From: Papio anubis
Lineage: Eukaryota; Chordata; Mammalia; Primates; Cercopithecidae
Reading direction: 5' to 3'
Length of the DNA stretch: 64,000 bases
NCBI RefSeq assembly: GCF_008728515.1
Contig: NW_022161933.1
Span: 99,375 to 163,374, forward strand
The notes under the pieces were generated by a model. It worked only from the letters and a program-made list of their open reading frames with translations, made no database searches and was not told the origin of the DNA. The position numbers and the translations under genes were made by a program. Positions 52,290 through 63,300 of this stretch are shown in pieces; position 1 is the stretch's first letter; every line of letters begins with the position of its first letter.

Positions 52290-52378
52290 ATTGATAGCTG
52301 TCTGAAGAAATGCATCTTGGGTAGTGTCATCTGATGACTCACTATGAGAATCTGCTTCTAATCTGATGTCTGATTTGA
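52290..52378 (-). CDS. Candidate exon C (89 nt, or 36 nt with an inner donor)
   Basis: Minus strand: acceptor 'aatatttactag' (AG = complement of 52379-52380). One frame is open and enters with 2 nt, encoding KSDIRLEADSHSESSDDTTQ then DAFLQTAIN, an acidic, serine-rich peptide unlike repeat translations. Two donors are possible. GTGTGA after 52290 leaves phase 0. The stronger GTGAGT after the codon for His plus one base gives a 36-nt exon ending near 52343 in phase 1, which joins in phase to exon B's second frame. The entry phase matches the exit of exon D. The gene is unknown to me. Confidence 0.35.
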
Positions 52379-52737
52379 CTAGTAAATATTAAAGTCTTTT
52401 GTCAACTTTCATATCTTTGTCATTATGGAAAAGAAGAATTAAAGGGAAAATTTACCCCCCACCAAAAAAAAGTTTGAAAAAAAAAAAAGAAAATTAAAAA
52501 TTCTGAATTCTCAACTGTGTTCAATGAAAGGTAAAAGGAGGCCACAAAGATGGGGTCTCTCATCTTCTTTTATTTATATACTCATGAAAGAACATGTAAT
52601 ATTTTGGGCAACTTGATAAAACTAAAAGATAAAGCAATAGTGACCATTTATTCAACTACTGCATTTACCGTTCTAGATGATTTCATCATTCTCCCATTTT
52701 CCTATTATTTTATTTCATTGTTTGTTGTTGTTGTTCC

Positions 52738-52990
52738 TTCTTGTTTTGAGATGGAGTTTCCCTCTTATCCCTCAGGCTGGATTGCAATGGTGCAATCTCA
52801 GCTCACTGCAACATCTGCCTCCCTGGTTCAAGCAATTCTTCTGCCTCAGTCTCATGAATAGCTAGGATTACAGGCATGTGCCAGCACGCCCAGCTAATTT
52901 TTGTATTTTTAGTAGAGATAGGGTTCCACTATGTTGGCCTGGCTGGTCTCAAACTCCTGACCTCAAGTGATCCACCTGCCTCAGCCTCCC
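52738..52990 (-). repeat. 5'-truncated Alu, minus strand
   Basis: The inverted Alu starts after a (TTG)n-like tail near 52720-52740 and stops at 'gcctcagcctccca', so the terminal head of the element is missing. Confidence 0.9.
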
Positions 52991-53775
52991 ATTTAAGAAC
53001 AGTTGACGATAGCTGATAAGTAATGATGAAATAATTCTAATAACAATAAAACAGCAAAATGTTTCAAGACAGAGAAAATACAGGAACATTATGATACAAA
53101 AACATATCACAGATTTATAAAGAGGCCCAATAGATCTAGGTGGTAAATATAAAATTTAAAAATACATATATATATATACAGAAATAAACAATTTTTCTCT
53201 TTGCTCTTTGGAAGAGCCCTAGAAAATAATAAAAGTCATAAAATATCAATCCTTATAAATTCTCAGAATTGCTCAAAAACAGAAACTCAAAAGTAAGTCA
53301 GAATCCAATGGACCTTGGTGGTGTACTGAGGGTTAAAGGCCACTAACTTTCTAAGATTTCTGTCAGAGAGCAACAAACAAAATTAACCTCATACTTACCA
53401 GTTTCCCCACTGTATTTTATGCATGCCTCCATTATTCTACCCATTACACTGTATTATACATATTCATAATGTACAATATACATTATGATTTTGATTTTTC
53501 AGCTACACTATATTTCTGGAACTTAGGAAAATGCCTTAAACATGGTAGTCCTTTTAAGTGTTTGTTAAATTAGAACTTTCTCACAAACTATAATACTATC
53601 TTATGAGATACAGGAACTAATTTAACTTCCTGAAACTCAAAGAATAAAAAAGTCTCTAGCATGCGTTAGACTTAATAAAGCAGGTAAAGCTTATCTATAG
53701 GTTGTCTCATTCCTTATCTATATTTTACTGGTTAGTACCCTAAAATTATATTTTCTGATGAGATAAAATTTTAAT
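52991..53775. other. Unassigned interval
   Basis: A short (TA)n run lies near 53164-53177. No gene or repeat recognised. Confidence 0.4.
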
Positions 53776-53786
53776 CTTATCTTCTT

Positions 53787-54103
53787 GTTTTTTTGTTGTG
53801 TTTTGTTTTGTTTTTTGAGATGGCAGAGTCTTGCTCTGTTGCCCAGACTGGAGTGCAGTGGCCCGATCTCGGCTCACTGCAAGCTCCGCCTCCCGGGTTC
53901 ACGCCACTCTCCTGCCTCACTCAGCCTCCTGAGTAGCTGGGACTACAGGCACCCGCCACCATGCCCGGCTAATTTTTTGTATTTTTAGTAGAGACGGGGT
54001 TTCACCGTGTTAGCCAGGATGGTCTCCATCTCCCGACCTCGCGATCTGCCAGCCTCGGCCTCCCAAAGTCCTGGGATTACAGGCGTGAGCCACCGCGCCC
54101 GGT
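53787..54103 (-). repeat. AluY-like element with 11-bp target-site duplication
   Basis: Inverted Alu with low divergence ending 'gagccaccgcgcccggt'. The direct repeat 'cttatcttctt' is at 53776-53786 and 54104-54114. It has a small insertion in the 'cctgcctcactcagcctcc' box. Confidence 0.95.
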
Positions 54104-54449
54104 CTTATCTTCTTAAGAAAAAGATTTAATTCCCTGAATCTATTAATGTTTCATGTTTATTATAAGGTGGAAAGATATAAAAATTTGTAAAGATAACTAA
54201 CTTGAAATTTAAAAATCCAGGTTACATAACTGCAAAGATTTTGCATTTTATCCTAAGTGCAAAGGCATATCATTAGAGATTTAAGTATGTCCATGTATAA
54301 CCTATTAACTATAAGTCAAACTATAAGTCACACCCTATATTCTAAAGACCAAAATCTTAATATCAATATCCAATGAATTGAAGAACCAAGCTAAATAAAG
54401 TGACAAGATTCTTAAACTTATTCTTCAATTCCTTGGAAATCATACATAC

Positions 54450-54551
54450 CAAGGACTGCAGCATCAACGTAACCAAGGCAAATACTTACGACTACAGTTA
54501 GATCTGACAAAGGAGTCCAGGTGTTAACTGAGGAAATTCCTATATCCTGTT
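54450..54551 (-). CDS. Candidate exon D (102 nt; shorter 62-nt form possible)
   Basis: Minus strand: acceptor 'cacaacactactcttag'. The single open frame enters with 2 nt and encodes QDIGISSVNTWTPLSDLTVV, continuing VSICLGYVDAAVL. A consensus donor GTAAGT would end the exon at 54490 in phase 0. A second donor GTATGT ends it at 54450 in phase 1, which matches the entry of exon C. Two CpGs fall in the island. The peptide suggests a beta-rich soluble domain, but I recognise no family. Moderate support as an exon of the same unidentified gene. Confidence 0.4.
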
Positions 54552-55511
54552 CTAAGAGTAGTGTTGTGAAATTTTAATTTGCCAAAAATTTCATTACAAA
54601 GAAATACCTGAATCAAAATAGTTAAAAATCAAGATAATAGAAAATCCAGATTATTTACTATTTGGCAATTTATCAACTGGCCACGTTAAAACCGAATTGT
54701 GTTTTTAGAGCCTTATTATATATTCTACAAACCAGCTTGTTTGTTTATTATCTTTTCAGAAACTTTGCTGAAATCCATGTTGCAAGCATCCTGATTTCTA
54801 CAGGGTCCCTACCAATCTGACATTTTAATACAATAATGTGTATGTGTGTGTGTCATTTGGGATCCTCTGAAATCCATATTCAACACTTATCACAGAGTCA
54901 TCTATAGAGCATAATATAAAGATGTACTGATATAAATTGTGTAATTTTTTAAAACTTGGCTGAAGTTAAATTTCAGTCAGTAAAATATTATAACTCAACT
55001 ATAGTTTTTTATTTTATTATTTTATTTTTATCTTGGAGACACAGCCAAACAAAGGAATCTGCTGACTGAGTATAAATTTAGCTATCTTTATAATCACATT
55101 AACTTTTTTAGGTCATATGGTATATCTATGTGATAAATTTAAGAAAATTCAATCTGTTCTATATTGTCAGTATTTTTTATGGCTACCAATAATAGACACT
55201 AGAGCTGGCAGGTAAGATAGGGAATTCAAAGACACAAAAAAATCATGGCAGGCTTCTTACTGGCAGCTAAAATAAAGGAATCCTATAAACAGCCACCTGT
55301 TTATATGATTTATATAAGCCAATAAGGGGTCCCAATATTGTACTTAATATTTATTAAATGAAACTGTAATGGGGTTTTTACTTTGCAAAATAATGAACAA
55401 ATATCCAGGGAGCAATTTATATTTTAAGGAAAATTTACCAGTTAGAAATTACATTTAAAAATTAAAATATGAACAAATACACATTAGACAAATCTTTGAA
55501 AAGATCTAAAA
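54552..55511. other. Unassigned interval
   Basis: AT-rich with a short (TG)n patch near 54838-54853. No gene or named repeat. Confidence 0.4.
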
Positions 55512-55523
55512 TCACTTTTTCTT

Positions 55524-55652
55524 TTTTTTTTTTAGTAGAGATGGGGTTTCCCCGTGTTAGCCAGGATGGTATCGATCTCCTGACCTCGTGATCTGCCCAC
55601 CTCGGCCTCCCAAAGTGCTGGGATTACAGGTGTGAGCCACCGCGTCTGGCCT
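55524..55652 (-). repeat. Single-monomer Alu insertion with long target-site duplication
   Basis: A T-tract is followed directly by the Alu left monomer only ('agtagagatggggtttcccc' through 'ccaccgcgtctggcc'); the right monomer is absent. The direct repeat 'tcactttttctt' is at 55512-55523 and 55657-55668, extendable to about 18 bp with two mismatches. Low divergence and a duplicated target mean it inserted in this form. Confidence 0.88.
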
Positions 55653-55894
55653 ATAGTCACTTTTTCTTAAGAATGTAAGTAAACAGCCTGAAAACTCACA
55701 TAAATTTTTTCTTTGAGTGTTTCCCTAAAACACAAAAGCCTTAAAAACTGACATTTTGAGTATCACAATGCTGGGAATACCAGTATGCCTCACTCCTTTC
55801 TTTCACTGGTAAGAAATAAGAAGAAATATTTGCTTTTTTGTTGCTTTTGTAATGGCAGATATCAGAATTACACCCACTTAAAACATTTCCTTAC

Positions 55895-55909
55895 CGAGTC
55901 TGTCTTCTG
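55895..55909 (-). CDS. Possible 15-nt microexon E (minus strand)
   Basis: A strong acceptor ('ctacactactgtctctctag') is followed 15 nt later by a good donor GTAAGG. Entering with 2 nt it encodes Glu-Asp-Arg-Leu and leaves 1 nt, phase-compatible with exon D. An in-frame stop lies upstream, so a longer exon in this frame would need another acceptor, which I do not see. The short length makes this the weakest member of the series. Confidence 0.22.
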
Positions 55910-56159
55910 CTAGAGAGACAGTAGTGTAGATTATCAATCACGCAGGATCACTCAGAAGGCCAGTTAAACAATGGTACATAAACTCATCACTTAAATCTAG
56001 GATTTCCCTTTGTATACTGGCTTCTGTATACTGTTTGAATACAGTTAATAATGAAGTTAAACTATTTGGAAAATTGCTAATACTCTTTCAAAGTTTCAAA
56101 GTAAGTTTCAAAATTTCACAGGAAATTTCAAATTAAATAAATTATATTTCTTAAAAGGG

Positions 56160-56590
56160 CCACAATATTATCTCATCCCACGTGTTCTTTTTCAGCATGA
56201 CTTTCCCACATCTGTAAATGGCTCTATGACCTCTTTTGACCAATGGAATGTGGCCGTGTAACGTCTAAGGATTTGTCTTAAGAAAACTGCAGCTACCAAT
56301 TGGTCACCTATAATACTTCTGTTTAGAATCTAGGTCCCATGTAGTGAAACAGCCCAAACAATCATATAAAGAGCCCACGTTCAAGAGAACATGTGAACAT
56401 TGTCAACAGCTCCAGCTGAGTTCTAGCTGGCAACAAGCACCAACTGCTAACCATGTGAGTAAGGCCATTTTAGATGCCCCAGCTATCCAGCAGACACCAC
56501 ATGAGACAGATACAAATCTATCAGCCTACATCCAGTCCACCTATATAACTGAAAGAGATACTAAACTATTGCTGTTTTAAGCCACCATTG
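56160..56590 (+). repeat. MLT1-type LTR (ERVL-MaLR), solo
   Basis: The 3' part is characteristic: 'caccaactgctaaccatgtg', 'agtaaggccattttagatgc' and 'attgctgttttaagccacc'. The 5' part has 'gaccaatggaatgtggccgt'. No internal proviral sequence or second LTR is visible. This is an ancient non-coding relic. Confidence 0.8.
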
Positions 56591-56719
56591 TTACACAGCA
56601 ATATACAGTAAAAACAGGTACATATCTAATAGTCGTTAGTGAGCTTGTCACAATCTAATAAACAATGGTGGTAAATCAGCAGCAGGAGTGAAGAAGGCCA
56701 CACCACACAGCTTAAGACA

Positions 56720-57545
56720 GGCTCTTAATATTTAATTGAAAAAACAGCAATCTTATAGCTGGCTCCTGTACACCTCACCCAGGAGCCTGGGGACCAGCCA
56801 GACTGGCCAGTCGCCAACACACACCGATGCCTGGGCACCTGAAGACCCACCCACCAGTACCACTACCAGAATCTGTGTAGCCCGGCCCAGGGATGTGAGG
56901 GCCAATCAGGAAGGGCCTGTCACTGCTACCAGTGGCTCCCCATCTAGGATTTGAAGACTGGCTCACCCAGGACACACAACCACTACTGCTGGTGCCCGCA
57001 TGTGACACCTAGAGGCCTGAGGATCAGTCTGCCTGATGACTCCTTCCCCACCAAAGTCTCACCACAATCTCCACAAACAACTGCAGGCTAAGCCACTAAG
57101 GAAATCACAGACACTGCAGTTGTTGATTCCAGTTGAAGTAATCATACAAAAACTACACCACTGCAATCACCTAGAACCAATGCGAAAACATTCTACCCAA
57201 CAAACATTATAGCTACATCTACAGGAAAAAGTCTTTCCTTACAGAAGCTACTCCATAAAATTAGAAGAAGTGACAGTTACACCAGATGTGCAAATATCAA
57301 TGTAAGGGAACAAGAAATATGAAAAGGCAGGGAAACATGACACCTCCAAAGAACACAGTAATTATCCAGTAACAGACTCCAAAGAAAAGAAAATATGTCA
57401 AATATCTGAAAATGAGTTTATAATAATGATCTCTACAGGATACAAAAGAACACATATAAATAATTTTAAAACCAGGAAAACATTTCATGACCTGAATGTG
57501 AAACTAAACAGATATAGATATCATTGAAAAAAAAAAAAAGAAAGA
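56720..57545 (+). mobile_element. L1MA/MB-like 5' UTR and ORF1 start fragment
   Basis: The C-rich 5' UTR region (about 56760-57060) and the following ORF1 leader parallel 3300-4030 of the nested L1MA/MB-like element. Shared phrases include 'gtaatcatac(a)aaaacta' and 'acattctacccaa'. It ends at an A-tract near 57530. Confidence 0.75.
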
Positions 57546-57554
57546 AAATCCAGA

Positions 57555-58160
57555 AACTAAATATTTTCCCAGACCAATGTCTTAAAGCATCCTGCAATGT
57601 TTTCTTTTAGTAGTCTGACAGTCTCAAGTCTTACATTTAAATTTTTAAACATCATTTGTAATGAGAGAAACCCAAAATAATAAGCAATCTGATGGGATAC
57701 AATGGGAAGAGTACAGCATCACCTTTGTGACAGTCTGGACAAAGATGTTTAACTTACCATATAATCCAGCAAGTCACACTTAAGTATTTACTCAAAAGAA
57801 ATGAAAATGTAGCTAACCAAAAATATCTGTACAGGAATATTCACTGCAACCCTATTAATAACAGCAAAAAATTATTAAAAATCCAGCTGTCCCCTCAACT
57901 GAGAATGTATAAAATTATAAAATCCACATACACTGGAATACTATTCAGCAATGAAAAAGAATGCAGTACTTACTATATATAGCACAACATAGATAAATCT
58001 CAAAAAAACTAAAATGAAGCAAAACACAAAGGGTACACAGTAAAATGCAAAATTCCATTTATGTAAGGTTAAAGATTGGTAAAACTAACTTATGGAAATA
58101 GGAAAGAAACAGTTTGCCTACCAGTTAAATAAAACACTTTTTGTTGAATCTTTAATAAAG
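57555..58160. mobile_element. Small L1 fragments in both orientations
   Basis: 57555-57660 matches inverted L1 ORF2 sequence ('caatgtcttaaagcatcctg'). 57661-58160 matches the ORF2 3' end and 3' UTR of an old L1M on the plus strand ('tggaatactattcagcaatg', 'attccatttatgtaaggtta'). Confidence 0.65.
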
Positions 58161-58286
58161 TACTATGTTCATTAATTATAATTTTAAAAGTAAATTTCAA
58201 ACTCAAATTGTGCTATTTTTCTGATAAGAAATTGAAGTACATATGTAGAATAACAAAATGAATTCAAAGAAGATAAGAAGTATAAG

Positions 58287-59316
58287 AGGGGGGGCGGAGC
58301 AAGATGGCCAAATAGGAACAGCTCCAGTCTCCAACTCCCAGCGCGAGAGACACAGAAGACCGGTGATTTCTGCATTTTCGACTGAGGTACTGGGTTCATC
58401 TCACTGGGGAGTGCCGGACGATCGGTGCTGGTCAGCTGCTGCAGCCCGACCAGCGAGAGCTGAAGCAGGGCTAGGAATTGCCTCACCTGGGAAGCGCAAG
58501 GGGGAAGGAAATCCCTTTTCCTAGCCAGGGGAACTGAGACACACAACACCTGGAAAATCGGGTAACTCCCACCCCAATACTGCGCTTTAAGCAAACAGGC
58601 ACACCAGGAGATCATATCCCACACCTGGCCGGGAGGGTCCCACGCCCACGGAGCCTCCCTCATTGCTAGCACAGCAGTCTGTGATCTACCGGCAAGGCAG
58701 CAGCGAGGCTGGGGGAGGGGCGCCCGCCATTGCTGAGGCTTAAGTAGGTAAACAAAGCTGCTGGGAAGCTCCAACTGGGTGGAGCTCACAGCAGCTCAAG
58801 GAAACCTGCCTGTCTCTGTAGACTCCACCTCTGGGGACAGGGCACAGTAAACAATAACAAACGCAGCAGAAACCTCTGCAGACGCAAACGACTCTGTCTG
58901 ACAGCTTTGAAGAGAGCAGTGGATCTCCCAACACGGAGGTTGAGATCTGAGAAGGGACAGACTGCCTGCTCAAGTGGGTCCCTGACCCCTGAGTAGCCTA
59001 ACTGGGAGACATCCCCCACTAGGGGCAGTCTGACACCCCACACCTCACAGGGTGGAGTATACCCCTGAGAGGAAGCTTCCAAAGCAAGAATCAGACAGGT
59101 ACACTCGCTGTTCAGAAATATTCTATCTTCTGCAGCCTCTGCTGCTGATACCCAGGCAAACAGGGTCTGGAGTGGACCTCAAGCAATCTCCAACAGACCT
59201 ACAGCTGAGGGTCCTGACTGTTAGAAGGAAAACTATCAAACAGGAAGGACACCTACACCAAAACCCCATCAGGACATCACCATCATCTAAGACCAGAGGC
59301 AGATAAAACCACAAAG
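58287..59316 (+). promoter_or_regulatory. L1-C 5' UTR with internal promoter
   Basis: L1 5' UTRs carry an internal RNA polymerase II promoter with a YY1 site near position +13. The 'caagatggcc' sequence at about 58300 is that YY1 core. The region is CpG-richer than its surroundings. Activity is inferred from the family, not shown here. Confidence 0.7.
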
Positions 59317-60333
59317 ATGGGGAAAAAGCAGGGCAGAAAAGCTGGAAATTCAAAAAATAAGAGCACATCTCCCCCGGCAAAGGAGCGCAGCTCATCGCCA
59401 GCAACGGATCAAAGCTGGACGGAAAATGACTTTGACGAGATGAGAGAAGAAGGCTTCAGTCCATCAAATTTCTTAGAGCTAAAGGAGGAATTACGTACCC
59501 AGCGCAAAGAAACTAAAAATCTTGAAAAAAAAGTGGAAGAATTGACGGCTAGACTAATTAATGCAGAGAAGGTCATAAACGAAATGAAAGAGATGAAAAG
59601 CATGACACGAGAAATACGTGACAAATGCACAAGCTTCAGTAACCGACTCGATCAACTGGAAGAAAGAGTATCAGCGATTGAGGATCAAATGAATGAAATG
59701 AAGCGAGAAGAGAAACCAAAAGAAAAAAGAAGAAAAAGAAATGAACAAAGCCTGCAAGAAGTATGGGATTATGTAAAAAGACCAAATCTCCGTCTGATTG
59801 GGGTGCCTGAAAGTGAGGGGGAAAATGGAACCAAGTTGGAAAACACTCTTCAGGATATCATCCAGGAGAACTTCCCCAACCTAGTAGGGCAGGCCAACAT
59901 TCAAATCCAGGAAATACAGAGAACGCCACAAAGATACTCCTCGAGAAGAGCAACTCCAAGACACATAATTGCCAGATTCACCAAAGTTGAAATGAAGGAA
60001 AAAATCTTAAGGGCAGCCAGAGAGAAAGGTCGGGTTACCCACAAAGGGAAGCCCATCAGACTAAGAGCAGATCTCTCGGCAGAAACTCTACAAGCCAGAA
60101 GAGAGTGGGGGCCAATATTCAACATTCTTAAAGAAAAGAATTTTAAACCCAGAATTTCCTATCCAGCCAAACTAAGTTTCATAAGTGAAGGAGAAATAAA
60201 ATCCTTTACAGATAAGCAAATGCTTAGAGATTTTGTCACCACTAGGCCTGCCTTACAAGAGACCCTGAAGGAAGCACTAAACATGGAAAGGAACAACCGG
60301 TACCAGCCATTGCAAAAACATGCCAAAATGTAA
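59317..60333 (+). CDS. L1-C ORF1 protein, intact (338 aa)
   Basis: ORF1p is the trimeric RNA-binding chaperone that coats L1 RNA in the cytoplasm. The length equals that of human L1 ORF1p. The N-terminus starts MGKKQGRKAGNSKNKS. A heptad-rich coiled coil covers roughly residues 50-150 (LEKKVEELTARLINAEKVI and LDQLEERVSAIEDQMNEMK). The RRM begins near residue 157 (VKRPNLRLIGVPE) and the C-terminal domain follows (YSSRRATPRHIIARF, then YPAKLSFISEGE), ending QPLQKHAKM. No internal stop. The coiled coil differs strongly from that of human L1HS, while the RRM and C-terminal domain are close, matching the known rapid evolution of that segment. The ATG follows the 5' UTR directly. Confidence 0.95.
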   Translation: MGKKQGRKAGNSKNKSTSPPAKERSSSPATDQSWTENDFDEMREEGFSPSNFLELKEELRTQRKETKNLEKKVEELTARLINAEKVINEMKEMKSMTREIRDKCTSFSNRLDQLEERVSAIEDQMNEMKREEKPKEKRRKRNEQSLQEVWDYVKRPNLRLIGVPESEGENGTKLENTLQDIIQENFPNLVGQANIQIQEIQRTPQRYSSRRATPRHIIARFTKVEMKEKILRAAREKGRVTHKGKPIRLRADLSAETLQARREWGPIFNILKEKNFKPRISYPAKLSFISEGEIKSFTDKQMLRDFVTTRPALQETLKEALNMERNNRYQPLQKHAKM

Positions 60334-60396
60334 AGACCATCGAGGCTAGAAAGAAACTGCATCAACTAACGAGCAAAATAACCAGTTAATATCATA

Positions 60397-63300
60397 ATGG
60401 CAGGATCAAGTTCACACATAACAATCTTAACCTTAAATGTAAATGGACTAAATGCTCCAATTAAAAGACACAGACTGGCAAACTGGATAAAGAGTCAAGA
60501 CCCATCAGTCTGCTGTATTCAGGAGACCCATCTCACACACAGAGACATACATAGGCTCAAAATAAAGGGATGGAGGAAGATTTACCAAGCAAATGGAGAA
60601 CAAAAAAAAGCAGGGGTTGCAATCCTAGTCTCTGATAAAACAGACTTTAAACCATCAAAGATCAAAAGAGACAAAGAAGGCCATTACATAATGGTAAAGG
60701 GATCAATTCAACAGGAAGAGCTAACTATCCTAAATATATATGCACCCAATACAGGAGCACCCAGATTCATAAAGCAAGTCCTTAGAGACTTACAAAGAGA
60801 CTTAGACTCCCATACAATAATAATGGGAGACTTCAACACTCCACTGTCAACATTAGACAGATCAACGAGACAGAAAGTTAACAAGGATATCCAGGAATTG
60901 AACTCATCTCTGCAGCAAGCAGACCTAATAGACATCTATAGAACTCTCCACCCCAAATCAACAGAATATACATTCTTCTCAGCACCACATCGTACTTACT
61001 CCAAAATTGACCATATAATTGGAAGTAAAGCACTCCTCAGCAAATGTACAAGAACAGAAATTATAACAAACTGTCTCTCAGACCACAGTGCAATCAAACT
61101 AGAACTCAGGACTAAGAAACTCAATCAAAACCGCTCAACTACATGGAAACTGAACAACCTGCTCCTGAATGACTACTGGGTACATAACGAAATGAAGGCA
61201 GAAATAAAGATGTTCTTTGAAACCAATGAGAACAAAGATACAACATACCAGAATCTCTGGGACACATTTAAAGCAGTGTGTAGAGGGAAATTTATAGCAC
61301 TAAATGCCCACAAGAGAAAGCAGGAAAGATCTAAAATTGACACTCTAACATCGCAATTAAAAGAATTAGAGAAGCAAGAGCAAACACATTCGAAAGCTAG
61401 CAGAAGGCTAGAAATAACTAAGATCAGAGCAGAACTGAAGGAGATAGAGACACAAAAAACCCTCCAAAAAATCAATGAATCCAGGAGTTGGTTTTTTGAA
61501 AAGATCAACAAAATTGACAGACCATTAGCAAGACTAATAAAGAAGAAAAGAGAGAAGAATCAAATCGACGCAATTAAAAATGATAAAGGGGATATCACCA
61601 CCGACCCCACAGAAATACAAACTACCATCAGAGAATACTATAAACACCTCTACGCAAATAAACTGGAAAACCTAGAAGAAATGGATAATTTCCTGGACAC
61701 TTACACTCTTCCAAGACTAAACCAGGAAGAAGTTGAATCCCTGAATAGACCAATAGTAGGCTCTGAAATTGAGGCAATAATTAATAGCCTACCAACCAAA
61801 AAAAGTCCAGGACCAGATGGATTCACAGCTGAATTCTACCAGAGGTATAAGGAGGAGTTGGTACCATTCCTTCTGAAACTATTCCAATCAATAGAAAAAG
61901 AGGGAATCCTCCCTAACTCATTTTATGAGGCCAACATCATCCTGATACCAAAGCCTGGCAGAGACACAACAAAAAAAGAGAATTTTAGACCAATATCCCT
62001 GATGAACATCGATGCAAAAATCCTCAATAAAATACTGGCAAACCGGATTCAGCAACACATCAAAAAGCTTATCCACCATGATCAAGTGGGCTTCATCCCT
62101 GGGATGCAAGGCTGGTTCAACATTCGCAAATCAATAAACATAATCCAGCATATAAACAGAACCAAAGACAAGAACCACATGATTATCTCAATAGATGCAG
62201 AAAAGGCTTTTGACAAAATTCAACAGCCCTTCATGCTAAAAACGCTCAATAAATTCGGTATTGATGGAACGTACCTCAAAATAATAAGAGCTATTTATGA
62301 CAAACCCACAGCCAATATCATATACTGAATGGGCAAAAACTGGAAAAATTCCCTTTGAAAACTGGCACAAGACAGGGATGCCCTCTCTCACCACTCCTAT
62401 TCAACATAGTGTTGGAAGTTCTGGCTAGGGCAATCAGGCAAGAGAAAGAAATCAAGGGTATTCAGTTAGGAAAAGAAGAAGTCAAATTGTCCCTGTTTGC
62501 AGATGACATGATTGTATATTTAGAAAACCCCATTATCTCAGCCCAAAATCTCCTTAAGCTGATAAGCAACTTCAGCAAAGTCTCAGGATAAAAAATTAAT
62601 GTGCAAAAATCACAAGCATTCTTATACACCAGTAACAGACAAACAGAGAGCCAAATCAGGAATGAACTTCCATTCACAATTGCTTCGAAGAGAATCAAAT
62701 ACCTAGGAATCCAACTTACAAGGGATGTAAAGGACCTCTTCAAGGAGAACTACAAACCACTGCTCAGTGAAATAAAAGAGGACACAAACAAATGGAAGAA
62801 CATACCATGCTCATGGATAGGAAGAATCAATATCGTGAAAATGGCCATACTGCCCAAGGTAATTTATAGATTCAATGCCATCCCCATCAAGCTACCAATG
62901 AGTTTCTTCACAGAATTGGAAAAAACTGCTTTAAAGTTCATATGGAACCAAAAAAGAGCCCGCATCTCCAAGACAATCCTAAGTCAAAAGAACAAAGCTG
63001 GAGGCATCACGCTACCTGACTTCAAACTATACTACAAGGCTACAGTAACCAAAACAGCATGGTACTGGTACCAAAACAGAGATATAGACCAATGGAACAG
63101 AACAGAGTCCTCAGAAATAATACCACACATCTACAGCCATCTGATCTTTGACAAACCTGAGAAAAACAAGAAATGGGGAAAGGATTCCCTATTTAATAAA
63201 TGGTGCTGGGAAAATTGGCTAGCCATCAGTAGAAAGCTGAAACTGGATCCTTTCCTTACTCCTTATACGAAAATTAATTCAAGATGGATTAGAGACTTAA

